Positions 8,467 through 17,661 of a stretch of 64,000 nucleotides of DNA are shown one piece after another. The position numbers were made by a program, and so were the translations under genes. The stretch is from Nocardia uniformis NBRC 13702. Lineage in GTDB: Bacteria; Actinomycetota; Actinomycetes; Mycobacteriales; Mycobacteriaceae. A model generated the notes under the pieces. It saw only the letters and a program-made list of their open reading frames with translations. It was not told the DNA's origin and made no database searches. Position 1 is the stretch's first letter, and each line of letters starts with the position of its first letter. The DNA lies in contig NZ_BDCE01000042.1 of assembly GCF_001613345.1 (NCBI RefSeq), positions 40,967-104,966 on the forward strand. The letters run 5' to 3'.

Positions 8467-9477
8467 TCAGCGGTCCGCGGCCTGGCGGCGATCCAGCCAT
8501 GTGTAGCCGGTAATGAGTGCGGCGATAACGGCGAACTGGAAGGCGATATTCGCGGGATGGCCGGATACGGCGACCAGGAACAGGCCGAAGAGCGCGCTTG
8601 CCAGGCTGGCGCCGAAACAGAGGGCGAGTTGGTGTCGTGCAGTCCAGGATCGGCGGGTCCAGCGGCGCACCATCAGTGCTGCTGCGGCGGCGAACACCAG
8701 CGCGCCGACCGTCCACCATACGAACGAGATCGGGCCGCCGATGAAGGCGACCAGGAACAGGGCGAACCAGACGAGACCGGCCGCGAAACCGAATAGAGCC
8801 ACGATCTTCCGACTCGGGGGCTGTCCCGCGGGCGCCACGCTTCTACGTTCCCGACACTTCGTACCTGCCCAGAGCAGGCCCGCCACCAGGGCCATGGTGA
8901 CACCAGCTTGCACCCACGACAGCCGGAAGTCGGAGCGCAGGAACGAAATCAGCAGGAATGTGGCTGTGCCACAGGCGAAGAGAAAGACCAGCACACCGGC
9001 CGAGCGTCGGGATAGCCACGGGGAGCGGCTGCTGCGCGGGAAGATGAGGTGGACCACCGCGATCGGGATCAGGACGCTCCACACGACGTGGTAGCCGGAT
9101 ACGACAACCGCCCAGAACCAGTTGACCCCCAATGCGTTTCCGTATACCGGCTCGCCGTCCATGCCGACGGGATTGAAGATGGTTTGCAGGGCGAGGCCCT
9201 CTTCGATGAGCGCGAAGGCACAGGCGAGTAATACGAGCCCCCAGCCGGTCAGATGCAGCCGTTGCCAGATCTCGCGGATCAGCACGACCCCGGCACCGTA
9301 GAAGCACACGATGCCCACCATGCGCAGCGGCTCGACAAAATAGCTCAGCCGCAATGACGCCCCGAGAACCTCCCCCAGCACGGGGGCGAGAACGAAGAGC
9401 GCGAGCACGGTACGCCGTTTCTCCCGTGCAGCACTGGCGGTTTCGCTCGGCGGCAACACGAAAGGCATGCCGCCCAT
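8467..9477 (-). CDS. Multi-pass membrane protein of unknown function
   Basis: A 336-residue protein with about nine hydrophobic helices and short charged loops; I do not recognise the family. One segment, FALIEEGLALQTIFNPVG, places two glutamates next to a membrane helix, loosely recalling CPBP-type membrane proteins, but no second CPBP motif is clear. Two ATG codons (9477 and 9468) are possible; a GATAAT box directly before the first would make a leaderless transcript from the second. The promoter faces that of the TetR gene across a 12-bp palindrome, so the TetR protein probably controls it. Confidence 0.65.
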   Translation of the reverse strand: MGGMPFVLPPSETASAAREKRRTVLALFVLAPVLGEVLGASLRLSYFVEPLRMVGIVCFYGAGVVLIREIWQRLHLTGWGLVLLACAFALIEEGLALQTIFNPVGMDGEPVYGNALGVNWFWAVVVSGYHVVWSVLIPIAVVHLIFPRSSRSPWLSRRSAGVLVFLFACGTATFLLISFLRSDFRLSWVQAGVTMALVAGLLWAGTKCRERRSVAPAGQPPSRKIVALFGFAAGLVWFALFLVAFIGGPISFVWWTVGALVFAAAAALMVRRWTRRSWTARHQLALCFGASLASALFGLFLVAVSGHPANIAFQFAVIAALITGYTWLDRRQAADR

Positions 9478-9484
9478 ATTATCA

Positions 9485-9509
9485 GAGTGGCCACTCCATT
9501 AACTATGAT
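9485..9509. promoter_or_regulatory. TetR operator palindrome with leaderless -10 box
   Basis: The perfect 12-bp palindrome GAGTGGCCACTC (9485-9496) sits in the 38-base space between the divergent membrane-protein and TetR genes. A TATGAT -10 box (9504-9509) ends six bases before the GTG start of the TetR gene. The palindrome falls between -35 and -10, the right place for repression. Confidence 0.65.
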
Positions 9510-9515
9510 GAGGCG

Positions 9516-10160
9516 GTGCCCCGCCCCATCGATCCACAGCGACACCGCGCCCGACAGCTCCAGATCGTCGACGCCGGCCTGACCGCCTTCGCCGAGCACG
9601 GCTATGCGGGCGCGACCACCGCGGTCATCTGCCGCATCGCCGGTATCGGTTCGGGCACGTTCTTCCACTACTTCCCCACCAAGGACGCGCTCCTGGTGGC
9701 CATTCTCGAACAGAGCGCCGCCGAGACCCGTGAGTTCTTCGAGCAGCAGGCCGATGCGGCCGATCCACGTCGAGTGCTACACGACTATGTCGAGCACGCC
9801 GTGTCCGGACTGATAGACCCCCGGGCCGCCGGATTCATCTCCGTCGTCGGCGGACTCACTCACCGGCCGGAGATCGCCCGCGCACTGCACGCGGACGACG
9901 AAACCGCCCGTACCGCACTGCAAGCCATTGTGCGGACCGCCCAGCACGATCGGCGCGTCCGCGTCGACGTGGACGCCGAACGGCTCGCCGAGTGGATTGT
10001 GCTGCTGCTCGACGGTTTCGCCGCCCGAGTCGCCACCAACGACAATTTCGTCGCCGAACGCGAAAAGCACATGCTGAACGAACAGGTCGGATTCCTGCTC
10101 GGTGATCGCGCACAGCCGGTGCCGAACGAGGCCGCACTCCCGCCTCGGTTTCGATCTTGA
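9516..10160 (+). CDS. TetR-family transcriptional regulator
   Basis: A 214-residue TetR protein. The N-terminal HTH (about 10-58) reads IVDAGLTAFAEHGYAGATT...GIGSGTFFHYFPTKDALLVAIL, and the C-terminal all-helical ligand domain follows. The GTG at 9516 is chosen because it is six bases after a TATGAT box and places the HTH at the usual distance from the start. It probably regulates itself and the divergent membrane protein through the palindrome at 9485-9496. The 47-aa gene at 10213 follows in the same direction. Confidence 0.9.
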   Translation: MPRPIDPQRHRARQLQIVDAGLTAFAEHGYAGATTAVICRIAGIGSGTFFHYFPTKDALLVAILEQSAAETREFFEQQADAADPRRVLHDYVEHAVSGLIDPRAAGFISVVGGLTHRPEIARALHADDETARTALQAIVRTAQHDRRVRVDVDAERLAEWIVLLLDGFAARVATNDNFVAEREKHMLNEQVGFLLGDRAQPVPNEAALPPRFRS

Positions 10161-10212
10161 GCGAGCGGTCACCCGCGGAGGGTAGGCCATTGACCAAGGA
10201 GGGCAGCAAACC

Positions 10213-10356
10213 ATGGCTTTTCGAGACATCATCGCTCAGCTCCGTCAGGACATCACCACTGCTGAGGATGCCGGTGACGAGCAGACTGTCGCCCGCCTCC
10301 GTCGTGAGCTCGACGAGGCGTTACGGCACGGCGAGGAAAAGGCCGACCAGGAGTAG
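10213..10356 (+). CDS. Small 47-aa charged helical protein
   Basis: A strong AAGGAGGG ribosome-binding site lies about nine bases before this ATG. The product starts MAFRDIIAQLRQDI and is almost wholly polar and helical (Q, E, D, R rich, with TVARLRRELDEAL as an amphipathic repeat) and ends at a TAG. I do not recognise a family. Good SD, no stop over 47 codons and balanced composition make it a likely real small protein. It lies 52 bases after the TetR gene and may be cotranscribed. Confidence 0.6.
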   Translation: MAFRDIIAQLRQDITTAEDAGDEQTVARLRRELDEALRHGEEKADQE

Positions 10357-10713
10357 GTCGGGCGACCATCTGCACCCATTGTCGCCGTCGGCGGCTGCTC
10401 GGCACCTCAGGTTCGGGCCGGGTAGTCACCGGGTGCGCGGGTTCGACCGACTCAGCACGGTGCGAATAGGGACTTGTCGTAGGACTTCGGCATGCTCGCG
10501 CCGCGGGTCCTGCTCGCGCTGCGGGTCGACCGACTGATGTCCGAACATCTTCCGGGAGTTCGATTCTCGACTATCAGGAGCCTGAGCATGGCGGGTCGGG
10601 TAGCGGCCGAACCCGGCTGGAAGCCACCGCGGGCCCGGCGGTTGCGCTACATTCTCTCGGGGCCGCGGCGTGATTCGGGTGCTCGGCCCGAAGCGTGCGC
10701 GGGAAGGATAGTA
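10357..10713. other. Leader region upstream of the kinase gene, no gene recognised
   Basis: Although open in the kinase frame from 10492, this 357-base stretch gives arginine/leucine-rich sequence unlike any kinase N-terminus, so I treat it as upstream DNA holding the kinase promoter. No clear repeat or RNA was seen. Confidence 0.45.
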
Positions 10714-12222
10714 GTGGGTTTGCAGCCGGGGGCTGTATTTGCCGGGTTCACCATCGAACGCCTGCTCGGCACGGGCGGTATGGGGATGGTGTATCTGGCC
10801 CGGCATCCACGATTGCAGCGCCGGGTAGCGCTCAAGGTGCTCACCAATACCTTCACTGTCGATCCGAAAGCGCGCGCCGCGTTCGACCGCGAGGCGACCC
10901 TCGCCGCCGGGCTCGATCACCCGAATATCGTGTCGGTGTACGACCGCAATGCCACCGAGGATCCGGCGCTGTGGCTGGCGATGCGATATATCGACGGTGG
11001 TGACGCGGCCGGACTGCTGAGTGACCATCCGGACGGTCTGGACCCCGCACGGGCGGTGCGATTGCTCTCCGATGCCGCGCACGCATTGGATTACGCGCAC
11101 GCACAGGGTGTGCTGCACCGGGATGTGAAACCGGCGAACCTGCTCATCGAGAACGACCACCGCGATGGTGAGCGCGCGGTGCTCACCGATTTCGGGATCG
11201 CCCGCACCCTCGACGACACCGTCACGCTGTCGGGTATCGCGGCCACGTTCGCCTATGCCGCACCGGAACGGTTCAGCGAGACGCCCGCCGACCATCGCGC
11301 CGATATCTATTCTCTCGGCTGCACCCTGTTTCAATTGCTGACCGGGCAGCCGCCGTTCGCGCGCAAGGATCAGGCGGCGGTGATCGGCGCACACCTGACC
11401 GCGCCGCCACCCGCGCCGCGCGAGCTGCGGCCCGAACTTCCCGCCGAACTGGACGCGGTGATCGCGACCGCGCTGGCCAAGTCGCCGCAGGATCGGTATC
11501 CCACCTGCGCGGCCCTCGCCGATGCGGCGGCACGCGCGCTACCACTGTCCGCGGTGACGGCGCGGCCCGAACCCGCACGGCCGGTGGCGGTTTCGAGCGA
11601 TGCGGCGCTGGAGCAGGTCGCCGCGACGACCGTTGCCCGCCATGCGGAATTCCCGGGCGACACGCCGGTCGCCAAGGAGACCGCCGCACCGACCGCCCTC
11701 CGCGATGCGCAGTCCCCCGTGCGCGCTCAGATTGCGGACGAGGCGGCCGCGGCGACGGTGGTCCACAACGCGGTATCGCTGGCGAAGGGCGAGCCGCACA
11801 ATCCGAGCCCGCGATGGTCGGCCGGGCCGGTCACTGAACCGACGGCCGACGGTTCGGCTCGTCGTCGGTTCACGGTGGTGTCGGGACTGGTCCTGGCTGC
11901 TGCCGGCGTGGCGGTCGTCGCGGCGCTCGCGGTACGCGGCGATTCCCCCGCGACTGGCACCACAATATCGACGCCCACTGTGCCACAACAGGTTACGTCC
12001 ACCACGACGCCGATTCCGAGCAGCACGCCGGTACCCTCCGAGCCGCCTCCGGTCGATACCCCGCCCGCCGATCCTCCCGCGCCGGTCGATACCCCGATGC
12101 CCGCCGACGAGCCGCCGGTCGAACAGTATGCACCGACCTACACCGTCCAGCGGCCGGCGAACCCCGCCCCGCAAGCACCAGCGGTAGTACCCCAGACGCG
12201 AGCCCACCAGTGGCCGGGCTGA
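10714..12222 (+). CDS. Membrane-anchored Ser/Thr protein kinase (PknA/PknF-like)
   Basis: A eukaryotic-type kinase of 502 residues. The kinase domain spans about 8-270, with the glycine loop GTGGMGMVYL (19-28), the ATP-lysine K41 in VALKVL, the catalytic loop HRDVKPANL (D137) and DFGIAR (D159). A linker rich in Ala and Thr leads to one membrane helix at about 385-408 and then a Pro/Thr/Ser-rich extracellular tail of about 90 residues without PASTA repeats. The protein would sense or anchor outside and phosphorylate targets inside. The GTG at 10714 has GGAAGG six bases upstream and is preferred over an ATG at 10492. Confidence 0.93.
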   Translation: MGLQPGAVFAGFTIERLLGTGGMGMVYLARHPRLQRRVALKVLTNTFTVDPKARAAFDREATLAAGLDHPNIVSVYDRNATEDPALWLAMRYIDGGDAAGLLSDHPDGLDPARAVRLLSDAAHALDYAHAQGVLHRDVKPANLLIENDHRDGERAVLTDFGIARTLDDTVTLSGIAATFAYAAPERFSETPADHRADIYSLGCTLFQLLTGQPPFARKDQAAVIGAHLTAPPPAPRELRPELPAELDAVIATALAKSPQDRYPTCAALADAAARALPLSAVTARPEPARPVAVSSDAALEQVAATTVARHAEFPGDTPVAKETAAPTALRDAQSPVRAQIADEAAAATVVHNAVSLAKGEPHNPSPRWSAGPVTEPTADGSARRRFTVVSGLVLAAAGVAVVAALAVRGDSPATGTTISTPTVPQQVTSTTTPIPSSTPVPSEPPPVDTPPADPPAPVDTPMPADEPPVEQYAPTYTVQRPANPAPQAPAVVPQTRAHQWPG

Positions 12223-12280
12223 ATTCGCAGCGCGCCGACCGCGCCGATGGCTTCGGGCGGCACCGCTCCATTCCGCGGCG

Positions 12281-12916
12281 CTAGGCACCCCAGCTCGGGG
12301 AACGACCGAGGAGTGCGAGGATTCGATCCAGGGTGGAATCGCCGGACCAGGCCACCTCCGGCGCGAAAGCCGCACCCGGTGCCGTGCGCGTCGCTCCACC
12401 GGGAACGAATTCGGCGACCGGGAGCGCGGTCTCCAACACGTCATCGTCGAAATCCGCTGTCCTGCCCAGGGTTCGGGCGACATCCCAGGTGTGCACGACG
12501 TAGTCGATGAAATGGAAGGTGACCGCCTGTTTTCCGGAGAACTCGAAAGCGGTGGTGAACTCCGGCAGCGGGAACTGCCGAGCCAGTACACCTTCCTCGG
12601 CGAAGGCATCGAGCACGTGTTCGGCGGCAGCCCGGTAGTCGGCGACGGGGTCCGGTCCGAGGGGGCGGGTATGCCAGCGGATCGGATCGCCGTCGCCGTA
12701 CGCGGCGGCGGCGAATCCTTAGTGCTGGGCGATCATATGGGTGAGCAGGCCGTACAGGGTCCAGCTCGCGCAGGGCGTCGGCTTCGCCAGATCGGCTGCG
12801 GTGGTATGCGATACGGCTTCGACGGAGGCGCGCACGGCGCGTGCGTTCAGCGCGATGAGATCAGCCTCACGCACAAGGGAATCGAAGGTGTGCGACGGCG
12901 TGGATTCGGTGGTCAT
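12281..12916 (-). pseudogene. TIGR03086/maleylpyruvate isomerase-like mycothiol protein, interrupted by in-frame TAA
   Basis: The product would be a DinB-like mycothiol-dependent protein of about 211 residues: CASWTLYGLLTHMIAQH in the metal-binding N-terminal half and FHFIDYVVHTWDVARTLG in the second half, with the conserved histidines in place. A TAA codon at 12719-12721 interrupts the frame exactly where relatives have an aromatic residue before GFAAAA; a single change from TAC or TAT would explain it, and the frame continues unbroken afterwards. The ATG at 12916 follows a GAGAGGAC site. It is divergent from the MarR gene. Confidence 0.8.
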
Positions 12917-12951
12917 GGTTGTCCTCTCGGTACCCGAACACAGACACTTCG

Positions 12952-12982
12952 TGTGCATTCGCCTATCATACGCACATGCACA
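12952..12982. promoter_or_regulatory. Possible MarR operator between divergent genes
   Basis: An inverted repeat TGTGCAT-N17-ATGCACA lies in the 93-base space between the interrupted mycothiol gene and the MarR gene. The long spacer makes it a weak case, but its position suits a MarR site. Confidence 0.3.
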
Positions 12983-13009
12983 TAGTCTGTCGAGTAGTAT
13001 TTTCTAACC

Positions 13010-13447
13010 ATGCCGGAAGCCAAGCGTCCCGATCTCGCCGCGATGGTGGCACCGCTCGGCCGCATCCTCATGCAGGCGGAGCTGCCCGTACTCGAGCGCA
13101 ACGGGCTGACCATGTGGGGTTACAGCGTGCTCCTGGGCCTCGGCGACGAACCGGTGTACACCCAGGCCGCCTTGGCCAAGAAGATCCATGCGGATAAGAC
13201 GCGCATTATCGGCGTGCTCGACGAACTACAGCAGCGCGGCCTCATCCTGCGCGATCCGGACCCGGCCGACCGCCGCGCCCGCCTGATCTCCCTCACTCCG
13301 GCCGGGCGGACCGTCCGCGACCGCACGCAACGCGAGATCCAGGAGCAGGAGGACCAGCTGCTGTCCCAACTGCCGACCGCCGACCGGAAGGCATTCCTGC
13401 GCTCACTACAGCGGTTGTCGGAAGCTGTCGCCGACCAGCCGGGGTGA
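13010..13447 (+). CDS. MarR-family transcriptional regulator
   Basis: A 145-residue winged-helix regulator with the MarR layout: dimerisation helix at the N-terminus, recognition region YTQAALAKKIHADKTRIIGVLDELQQRGLI and the wing RDPDPADRRARLISLTPAGR, followed by a C-terminal dimerisation helix. MarR proteins usually repress a divergent neighbour until a small aromatic or oxidising ligand binds. The neighbour here is the interrupted mycothiol-dependent gene, so the regulator may have lost its main target. Confidence 0.92.
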   Translation: MPEAKRPDLAAMVAPLGRILMQAELPVLERNGLTMWGYSVLLGLGDEPVYTQAALAKKIHADKTRIIGVLDELQQRGLILRDPDPADRRARLISLTPAGRTVRDRTQREIQEQEDQLLSQLPTADRKAFLRSLQRLSEAVADQPG

Positions 13448-13490
13448 GCGCACGGGTTGCCCCTTGCACCTGTGTCAGGGCTGTCGGCGA

Positions 13491-13775
13491 CTACTTGTCG
13501 GCGCAGAAACTGTCCCACTCGGCTACTCGGATGAGTGGACCGCCGCCGCCCGAATCCTCGCCTCGGCCGGTCGAGGTGACCGCGAAGGCGAGTTTGCGTA
13601 CACACACCCGGGCAATATTGGGAAAGCTATCGGTATTGCGGAAGACCTCGACGTAGTCGACATCGTAGATGGCATCCGGGGGTCCGCTCCGGTCCCCGAG
13701 TTCGTCCTTGCCGCAGCCGGTCAGCGAGAGCACCACCAGGGCGGACAGACATCCGATCGTCAGTCGAGTCAGCAT
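13491..13775 (-). CDS. Small putative lipoprotein
   Basis: From the ATG at 13775 the protein has 94 residues, with a lipoprotein signal peptide (MLTRLTIGCLSALVVLSLTGC) whose lipobox LTGC would be lipidated at the cysteine around residue 21. The mature part of about 73 residues holds two more cysteines (in ARVCVR and SFCADK) that may form a disulfide. I do not recognise a family. A TTG at 13811 is an alternative start but would push the signal peptide inward. Confidence 0.65.
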   Translation of the reverse strand: MLTRLTIGCLSALVVLSLTGCGKDELGDRSGPPDAIYDVDYVEVFRNTDSFPNIARVCVRKLAFAVTSTGRGEDSGGGGPLIRVAEWDSFCADK

Positions 13776-13854
13776 GTCGCCCAGCGTGCTGTCTTTCGGC
13801 TGCGGCGTCAACGGCTTTGCGCCGCTTAAGAATCGAGCCGGTACCGCCTACGAT

Positions 13855-14736
13855 TCAAGCTCGGACCTGGTCATGGCTGTCTACGAAGCTCAGGAAGCGC
13901 GCGATCACCGGCTCCGGATTCGCCCACAACAGATCGTGGCCGATCCCCGGATAGAGTTCGGTCTCGGCGGCCGGAATATGCTTGCGGGCGCGGGCCGCCC
14001 CGAGTTCCGGATCAGCGACCACTGTTTCGGCGCCGAACAGCACCAGGGTCGGTGCGGTAATGGCCGCCAGCTGTTCATCGGTGAACGGCCGATCCCACGG
14101 CATCGCCATCCGGAACTTCATGGTCGCCATGGCGACGGCGAACTCCTCGTCGGTGAGCTCCAGGCCGGGCATCAGCCATCTGTTGAACTTTCGCATCCGC
14201 TCGGGAGTCGGCCGCATACCCGCCATGAGGAATTTGAACAGCAGACTCCAGCGCGGCTTGGCGAAGGTGGCGGCGCTCGGCTCGAGCATGGTCAGACTCG
14301 CCAGCCGTTCGGAGCGATACACCGCGACAGCACCGGCCAACCAGGCTCCCAAGGAATTTCCGGCCAGATGGACTCGCTCCTCACCGAGCCCGACGAGCAC
14401 CTCGTCCATCCACTTCGCGATATCTTCCGCATCGCGCACGGGTGCGGTCTGCACGCAACGCCCCGCCCACCCGATGACATCGGGCGTATACACGACATGG
14501 TCACGCGCCAGCTCCTCGATGAACCGGAACCACACCTGTCCATTGCCGCCGATACCGGGCAGCAGCACAATCGGCGCGCCCTCCCCCTGTCCGGATCTAC
14601 GCACGCGTGTTGTCCCGAACGATGTTTCGACATCGATATTGCTCGACGGCACCGGCCATTTCGCAGCCACGCCATCGTAGACACGCAGAAAAGTCGCCTT
14701 CGCTTCCTCGCTGGTGAATCGCCCGATCTTCGGCAT
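13855..14736 (-). CDS. Alpha/beta hydrolase
   Basis: A 293-residue alpha/beta-hydrolase with the oxyanion motif LLPGIGGNGQVW, nucleophile elbow GNSLG (Ser128) and a C-terminal acid/base pair in LVLFGAETVVADPE and GIGHDLLW. The cap is helical and methionine-rich. Substrate is unknown; relatives include esterases and C-C hydrolases. Two ATGs are adjacent; the one at 14736 has better spacing to AAGGGGA. It has its own control region with a palindrome at 14770-14785 and is divergent from the GH76 gene. Confidence 0.85.
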   Translation of the reverse strand: MPKIGRFTSEEAKATFLRVYDGVAAKWPVPSSNIDVETSFGTTRVRRSGQGEGAPIVLLPGIGGNGQVWFRFIEELARDHVVYTPDVIGWAGRCVQTAPVRDAEDIAKWMDEVLVGLGEERVHLAGNSLGAWLAGAVAVYRSERLASLTMLEPSAATFAKPRWSLLFKFLMAGMRPTPERMRKFNRWLMPGLELTDEEFAVAMATMKFRMAMPWDRPFTDEQLAAITAPTLVLFGAETVVADPELGAARARKHIPAAETELYPGIGHDLLWANPEPVIARFLSFVDSHDQVRA

Positions 14737-14768
14737 CATGTCCCCTTTTCAATCTTCCTGATACGAAC

Positions 14769-14796
14769 GTACCACGCTAGTGGTATGTACGTACCA
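14769..14796. promoter_or_regulatory. Palindromic operator upstream of the alpha/beta hydrolase
   Basis: TACCAC-GCTA-GTGGTA (14770-14785) is a 6-bp inverted repeat, and an adjoining GTACGTAC (14787-14794) is a perfect 8-bp palindrome followed by another CCA; GTACCA occurs twice. Repeated half-sites like these are typical of TetR-type binding. No regulator gene is adjacent. Confidence 0.5.
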
Positions 14797-14831
14797 TCAA
14801 GCCTCGAAGAGCGAGACGGATATGGGTTACC

Positions 14832-16265
14832 GTGGCGACCGTGGCTGACAGCGCAAGGGTGCGGTGGGGCGCGTTCGCCTGTGTGGTGGTGGCGCTGGGG
14901 ATCGTTCTGGTCGGTGACAATGCGCCGACCTCGGGTGATCCGGGGATGGTGCTTCAGGTTCGGCAGTGGTCACGGGTGATTTCGCTGACGACCGCGGCGG
15001 GAGGGGCCGCGGCGGCGATCGAACGCGGACAACCGGGCGATGAGGTGTGGCTCGATCGCCGGGCCGCGGGCAATTCCGCGGTTCGGCTCGGCTCGGGCGT
15101 GGTCGCGGGGAGCGAAACCGCGGCGCGTACCGGGGAGTATCCGTATGTGGGCGGTGCGGTGCGGGCGTGCGGGACAGCCGGTGACAGGGCCGAGATTCGG
15201 TGCACCCGATGGGTCGAGGAGGGCGACCCGGCTCCGGACCGCCGGTTGCGGGCGGTGGAGCGGTTGCTCGATCGCTATGACCGTACGACCGGGTTGTGGG
15301 AGAACGATTCCAGTACCTGGCAGAGCGCTAATGCGTTGACCGCGTTGATCGACTACATGGCGCGGACCGGAGACCGGCAGTACGTCAGCTATATCGACGA
15401 AACCTACAGGCATGGCACGGTTTCGGAGATCGGCGTTCCGAAGTACACCGGGTACAACGACGATGAACTGTGGTGGGCACTGGCCTGGCTCGGCGCCTTC
15501 GACCTCACCGGCGAGCCGCGATACCTCGACGCCGCGCGGACCATCGTGGACGGACTCGACGACCAGCGGGCCGCATTCTGCGACGGTGGGCTCGCGTGGG
15601 CGCGGGTGGGCGTCGATCCGCAGCTGCGTCCGTGGACCCAGGTCAATACGATCACCAATGGCTTGCACTTGACCGCGACCGCGCTATTGAGCACCCGAGT
15701 CGAACCCGCCAGCCGCCCTTCATATCTCGCTCGCGCGGAGCAGACCCGACAGTGGTTCTTCGAGCGCGCCGGGCGCGCCCTGTTCGATCGATCCGGACTG
15801 ATCAACGATCATCTCGACCAGTACGGCGACACCTGCCTTCTGGTCGACCCCGAGACGCGATGGACGTACAACCAGGGCGCCATGATCGGCGGCCTGGTAG
15901 CCCTGCACGACGCCGCCGGAGGCGCGGAACTTCTCCGGGCGGCCGACGCGATTGCCGTCGCGACCACCGGTACGGGTTCACCATTCCTTTCAGACGGCGT
16001 ACTGCGGGAACCCGCGGCGGTGGACTGTCCCGGCCCCGACTGCCAGGATGCGGAAACCTTCAAGGGCGTCCTCGTCCGCGCCTACCGAGAACTCCTCGCC
16101 GCCCCGGGCTCCACGGCCACTCGCGATTTCCTTACCCGCCAAGCGGACTCGCTGACCGGAACCGCCGACGAATATGGATTCCGTTGGCATGCACCGGTAC
16201 AGGATGACGACCGCCCGAACTTCGCTACCCAGGCAGCGGCGATCGACGCGTTCAACGGCGCGTAG
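14832..16265 (+). CDS. Glycoside hydrolase family 76 (alpha-1,6-mannanase-like)
   Basis: A 477-residue protein with an N-terminal hydrophobic segment (about 12-28) that acts as signal or anchor, an unusual region of about 100 residues, then an (alpha/alpha)6 barrel. The GH76 catalytic pair D210-D211 lies in YNDDELWWALAW, and WTYNQGAMIGGL is the second conserved block. GH76 enzymes cut alpha-1,6-linked mannan; in mycolate bacteria the likely target is the mannan core of lipomannan or lipoarabinomannan, or foreign mannan. A GTG at 14832 or at 14841 is the start. Confidence 0.88.
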   Translation: MATVADSARVRWGAFACVVVALGIVLVGDNAPTSGDPGMVLQVRQWSRVISLTTAAGGAAAAIERGQPGDEVWLDRRAAGNSAVRLGSGVVAGSETAARTGEYPYVGGAVRACGTAGDRAEIRCTRWVEEGDPAPDRRLRAVERLLDRYDRTTGLWENDSSTWQSANALTALIDYMARTGDRQYVSYIDETYRHGTVSEIGVPKYTGYNDDELWWALAWLGAFDLTGEPRYLDAARTIVDGLDDQRAAFCDGGLAWARVGVDPQLRPWTQVNTITNGLHLTATALLSTRVEPASRPSYLARAEQTRQWFFERAGRALFDRSGLINDHLDQYGDTCLLVDPETRWTYNQGAMIGGLVALHDAAGGAELLRAADAIAVATTGTGSPFLSDGVLREPAAVDCPGPDCQDAETFKGVLVRAYRELLAAPGSTATRDFLTRQADSLTGTADEYGFRWHAPVQDDDRPNFATQAAAIDAFNGA

Positions 16266-16396
16266 CACGCGCCGTCGCTCAACGTCATTTCCAGGTCGAG
16301 TCCCGCAGCGCTCTCGTCGCGAGCTCACGGAGTTTCCGTCGAGTCGCAGCGGGTAGTACCGCCGCGAGTGTCGTTATGCGGAAAGGACATCGGCTG

Positions 16397-16840
16397 ATGC
16401 GGGTGCGGCGAATGGCGGCTGGGGTCGCGATGGCGGTGGGGACGGGGGCGCTGGTGAGTGGGATCGGGGCGGCTCCGGTGCGGGCCGATCCGCTGCCGCA
16501 GTTCACGCCGTTGGGCACCACCCTGTTCACCTTCGGCGATGCGAACTTCTGTACCGGGGCGATCGGGGTGCGGCTGGAGGCTACGCCGCGACGGCCCGGT
16601 GAGGTGCGCGCGCATGTGACACCGCTGGGATATCAGCGCGGGCCGTGCGGCAACCACGTCATATTGGGGTGGGTGGGGTCGGCGGGTGCGCGCACGCAGC
16701 AGGTGTACGTACATACCGGTGCCGCACCGGGCGCCACCGTGACCGTTGACCTGTGGGTGGGTATGGGACCGGCCAAGCTGATGGCGGAAACCTGGCCGAT
16801 CCAGGGCACCTTCGCGGAGTGGTATCTGTGGGTTCCGTGA
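16397..16840 (+). CDS. Secreted hypothetical protein
   Basis: From the ATG at 16397 the product has 147 residues with a signal peptide (MRVRRMAAGVAMAVGTGALVSG... cleaved near VRA-DP). The mature part of about 115 residues has two cysteines (FCTGAIG and GPCGNHV), many strands and a tryptophan-rich end (ETWPIQGTFAEWYLWVP). It looks like a small beta-rich exported protein of the kind frequent in Nocardia. I do not recognise a function. An in-frame ATG 21 bases upstream is possible. Confidence 0.7.
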   Translation: MRVRRMAAGVAMAVGTGALVSGIGAAPVRADPLPQFTPLGTTLFTFGDANFCTGAIGVRLEATPRRPGEVRAHVTPLGYQRGPCGNHVILGWVGSAGARTQQVYVHTGAAPGATVTVDLWVGMGPAKLMAETWPIQGTFAEWYLWVP

Positions 16841-16870
16841 TCGGCCCGGGGAAGTCGGCAGGTAGGAGCG

Positions 16871-17611
16871 GTTTCCAACCTCGGTGCCCGCAGCGGCCGT
16901 ATCCTCGACGGCCGGCGCCTCATGGTCAGCGATGACGAATTCGACTGGATCGAGGCGAATGCCGCCGGTGACTACGACCACCTCCTCATCGGATCCTCAC
17001 TGCCCTGGCTGATGCCGCATGCGGTGAGCCATCTCCAGTCCCTCAATGAGCGCGCGGCGGGCCAGCCGGGCTGGCGCGGTCGACTCGGCGAAAAGCTGCG
17101 GCAGGAGGCCGATTTGGAACACTGGCCCGCTTTCCGTGTCTCCTTCGAACGATTGGCCCGGCTGATCCACCGGCTGGGAACCGGATCGAACCCTCCCAGC
17201 ACCATCTGCGTGCTGTCCGGCGATGTCCACCACAGCTACGCGGCCTGCGCCGACTACGACCAGCCCACGCAATCTGAAGTGCTGCAACTGGTCTGCTCAC
17301 CGGTGCACAATGATCCGCCCCGGATATACCGCACCCTCTTCAGGCTGACCTGGGCAAGGCCACTCGCATCGGCACTGCGGTGGCTCGCGAACCGGCGCGG
17401 CATCTCTCCCGACCCGGTCCAGTGGCGCAAGCTGAGCGGTCCGCACTTCGGCAACTCCATTGCCTCCCTCGATATCTCGGGACGCCTGTCCCGTTTCACC
17501 TTGGAGACCGCCCGGCCGGACGAGGGTCTGGGCAAGGTCACCGAACTCGACCTCCCACTGCGAGCCCGAGCGGGTTTCCCGGAGCACGGGCCCGGGGGCC
17601 TGCCCCGGTAG
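16871..17611 (+). pseudogene. C-terminal remnant of a PhoD-like metallophosphatase
   Basis: Homology to PhoD/alkaline phosphatase D-type metallophosphoesterases starts abruptly in the middle of the domain (VSNLGARSGRILDG, then VSDDEFDWI, DYDHLLIGSSLPWLMP) and continues to the C-terminus, including the metal-binding motif VLSGDVHHSYAA. Full-length relatives are about twice as long, and their N-terminal metal-binding half is missing; directly upstream is the stop of the secreted-protein gene. Initiation at the ATG at 16922 would give a 229-residue protein lacking part of the active site. It is probably a truncated relic. Confidence 0.7.
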
Positions 17612-17661
17612 TACGAGGGCAGACCCCGCGACCACCGGACGACTGCGCGGTGATCAATCCA

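Noticed and set aside
13669..14979. A 436-codon plus-strand frame opposite the alpha/beta hydrolase
   Set aside because: Composition is shadow-like, and the opposite strand encodes a clear hydrolase with GNSLG and a ribosome-binding site.
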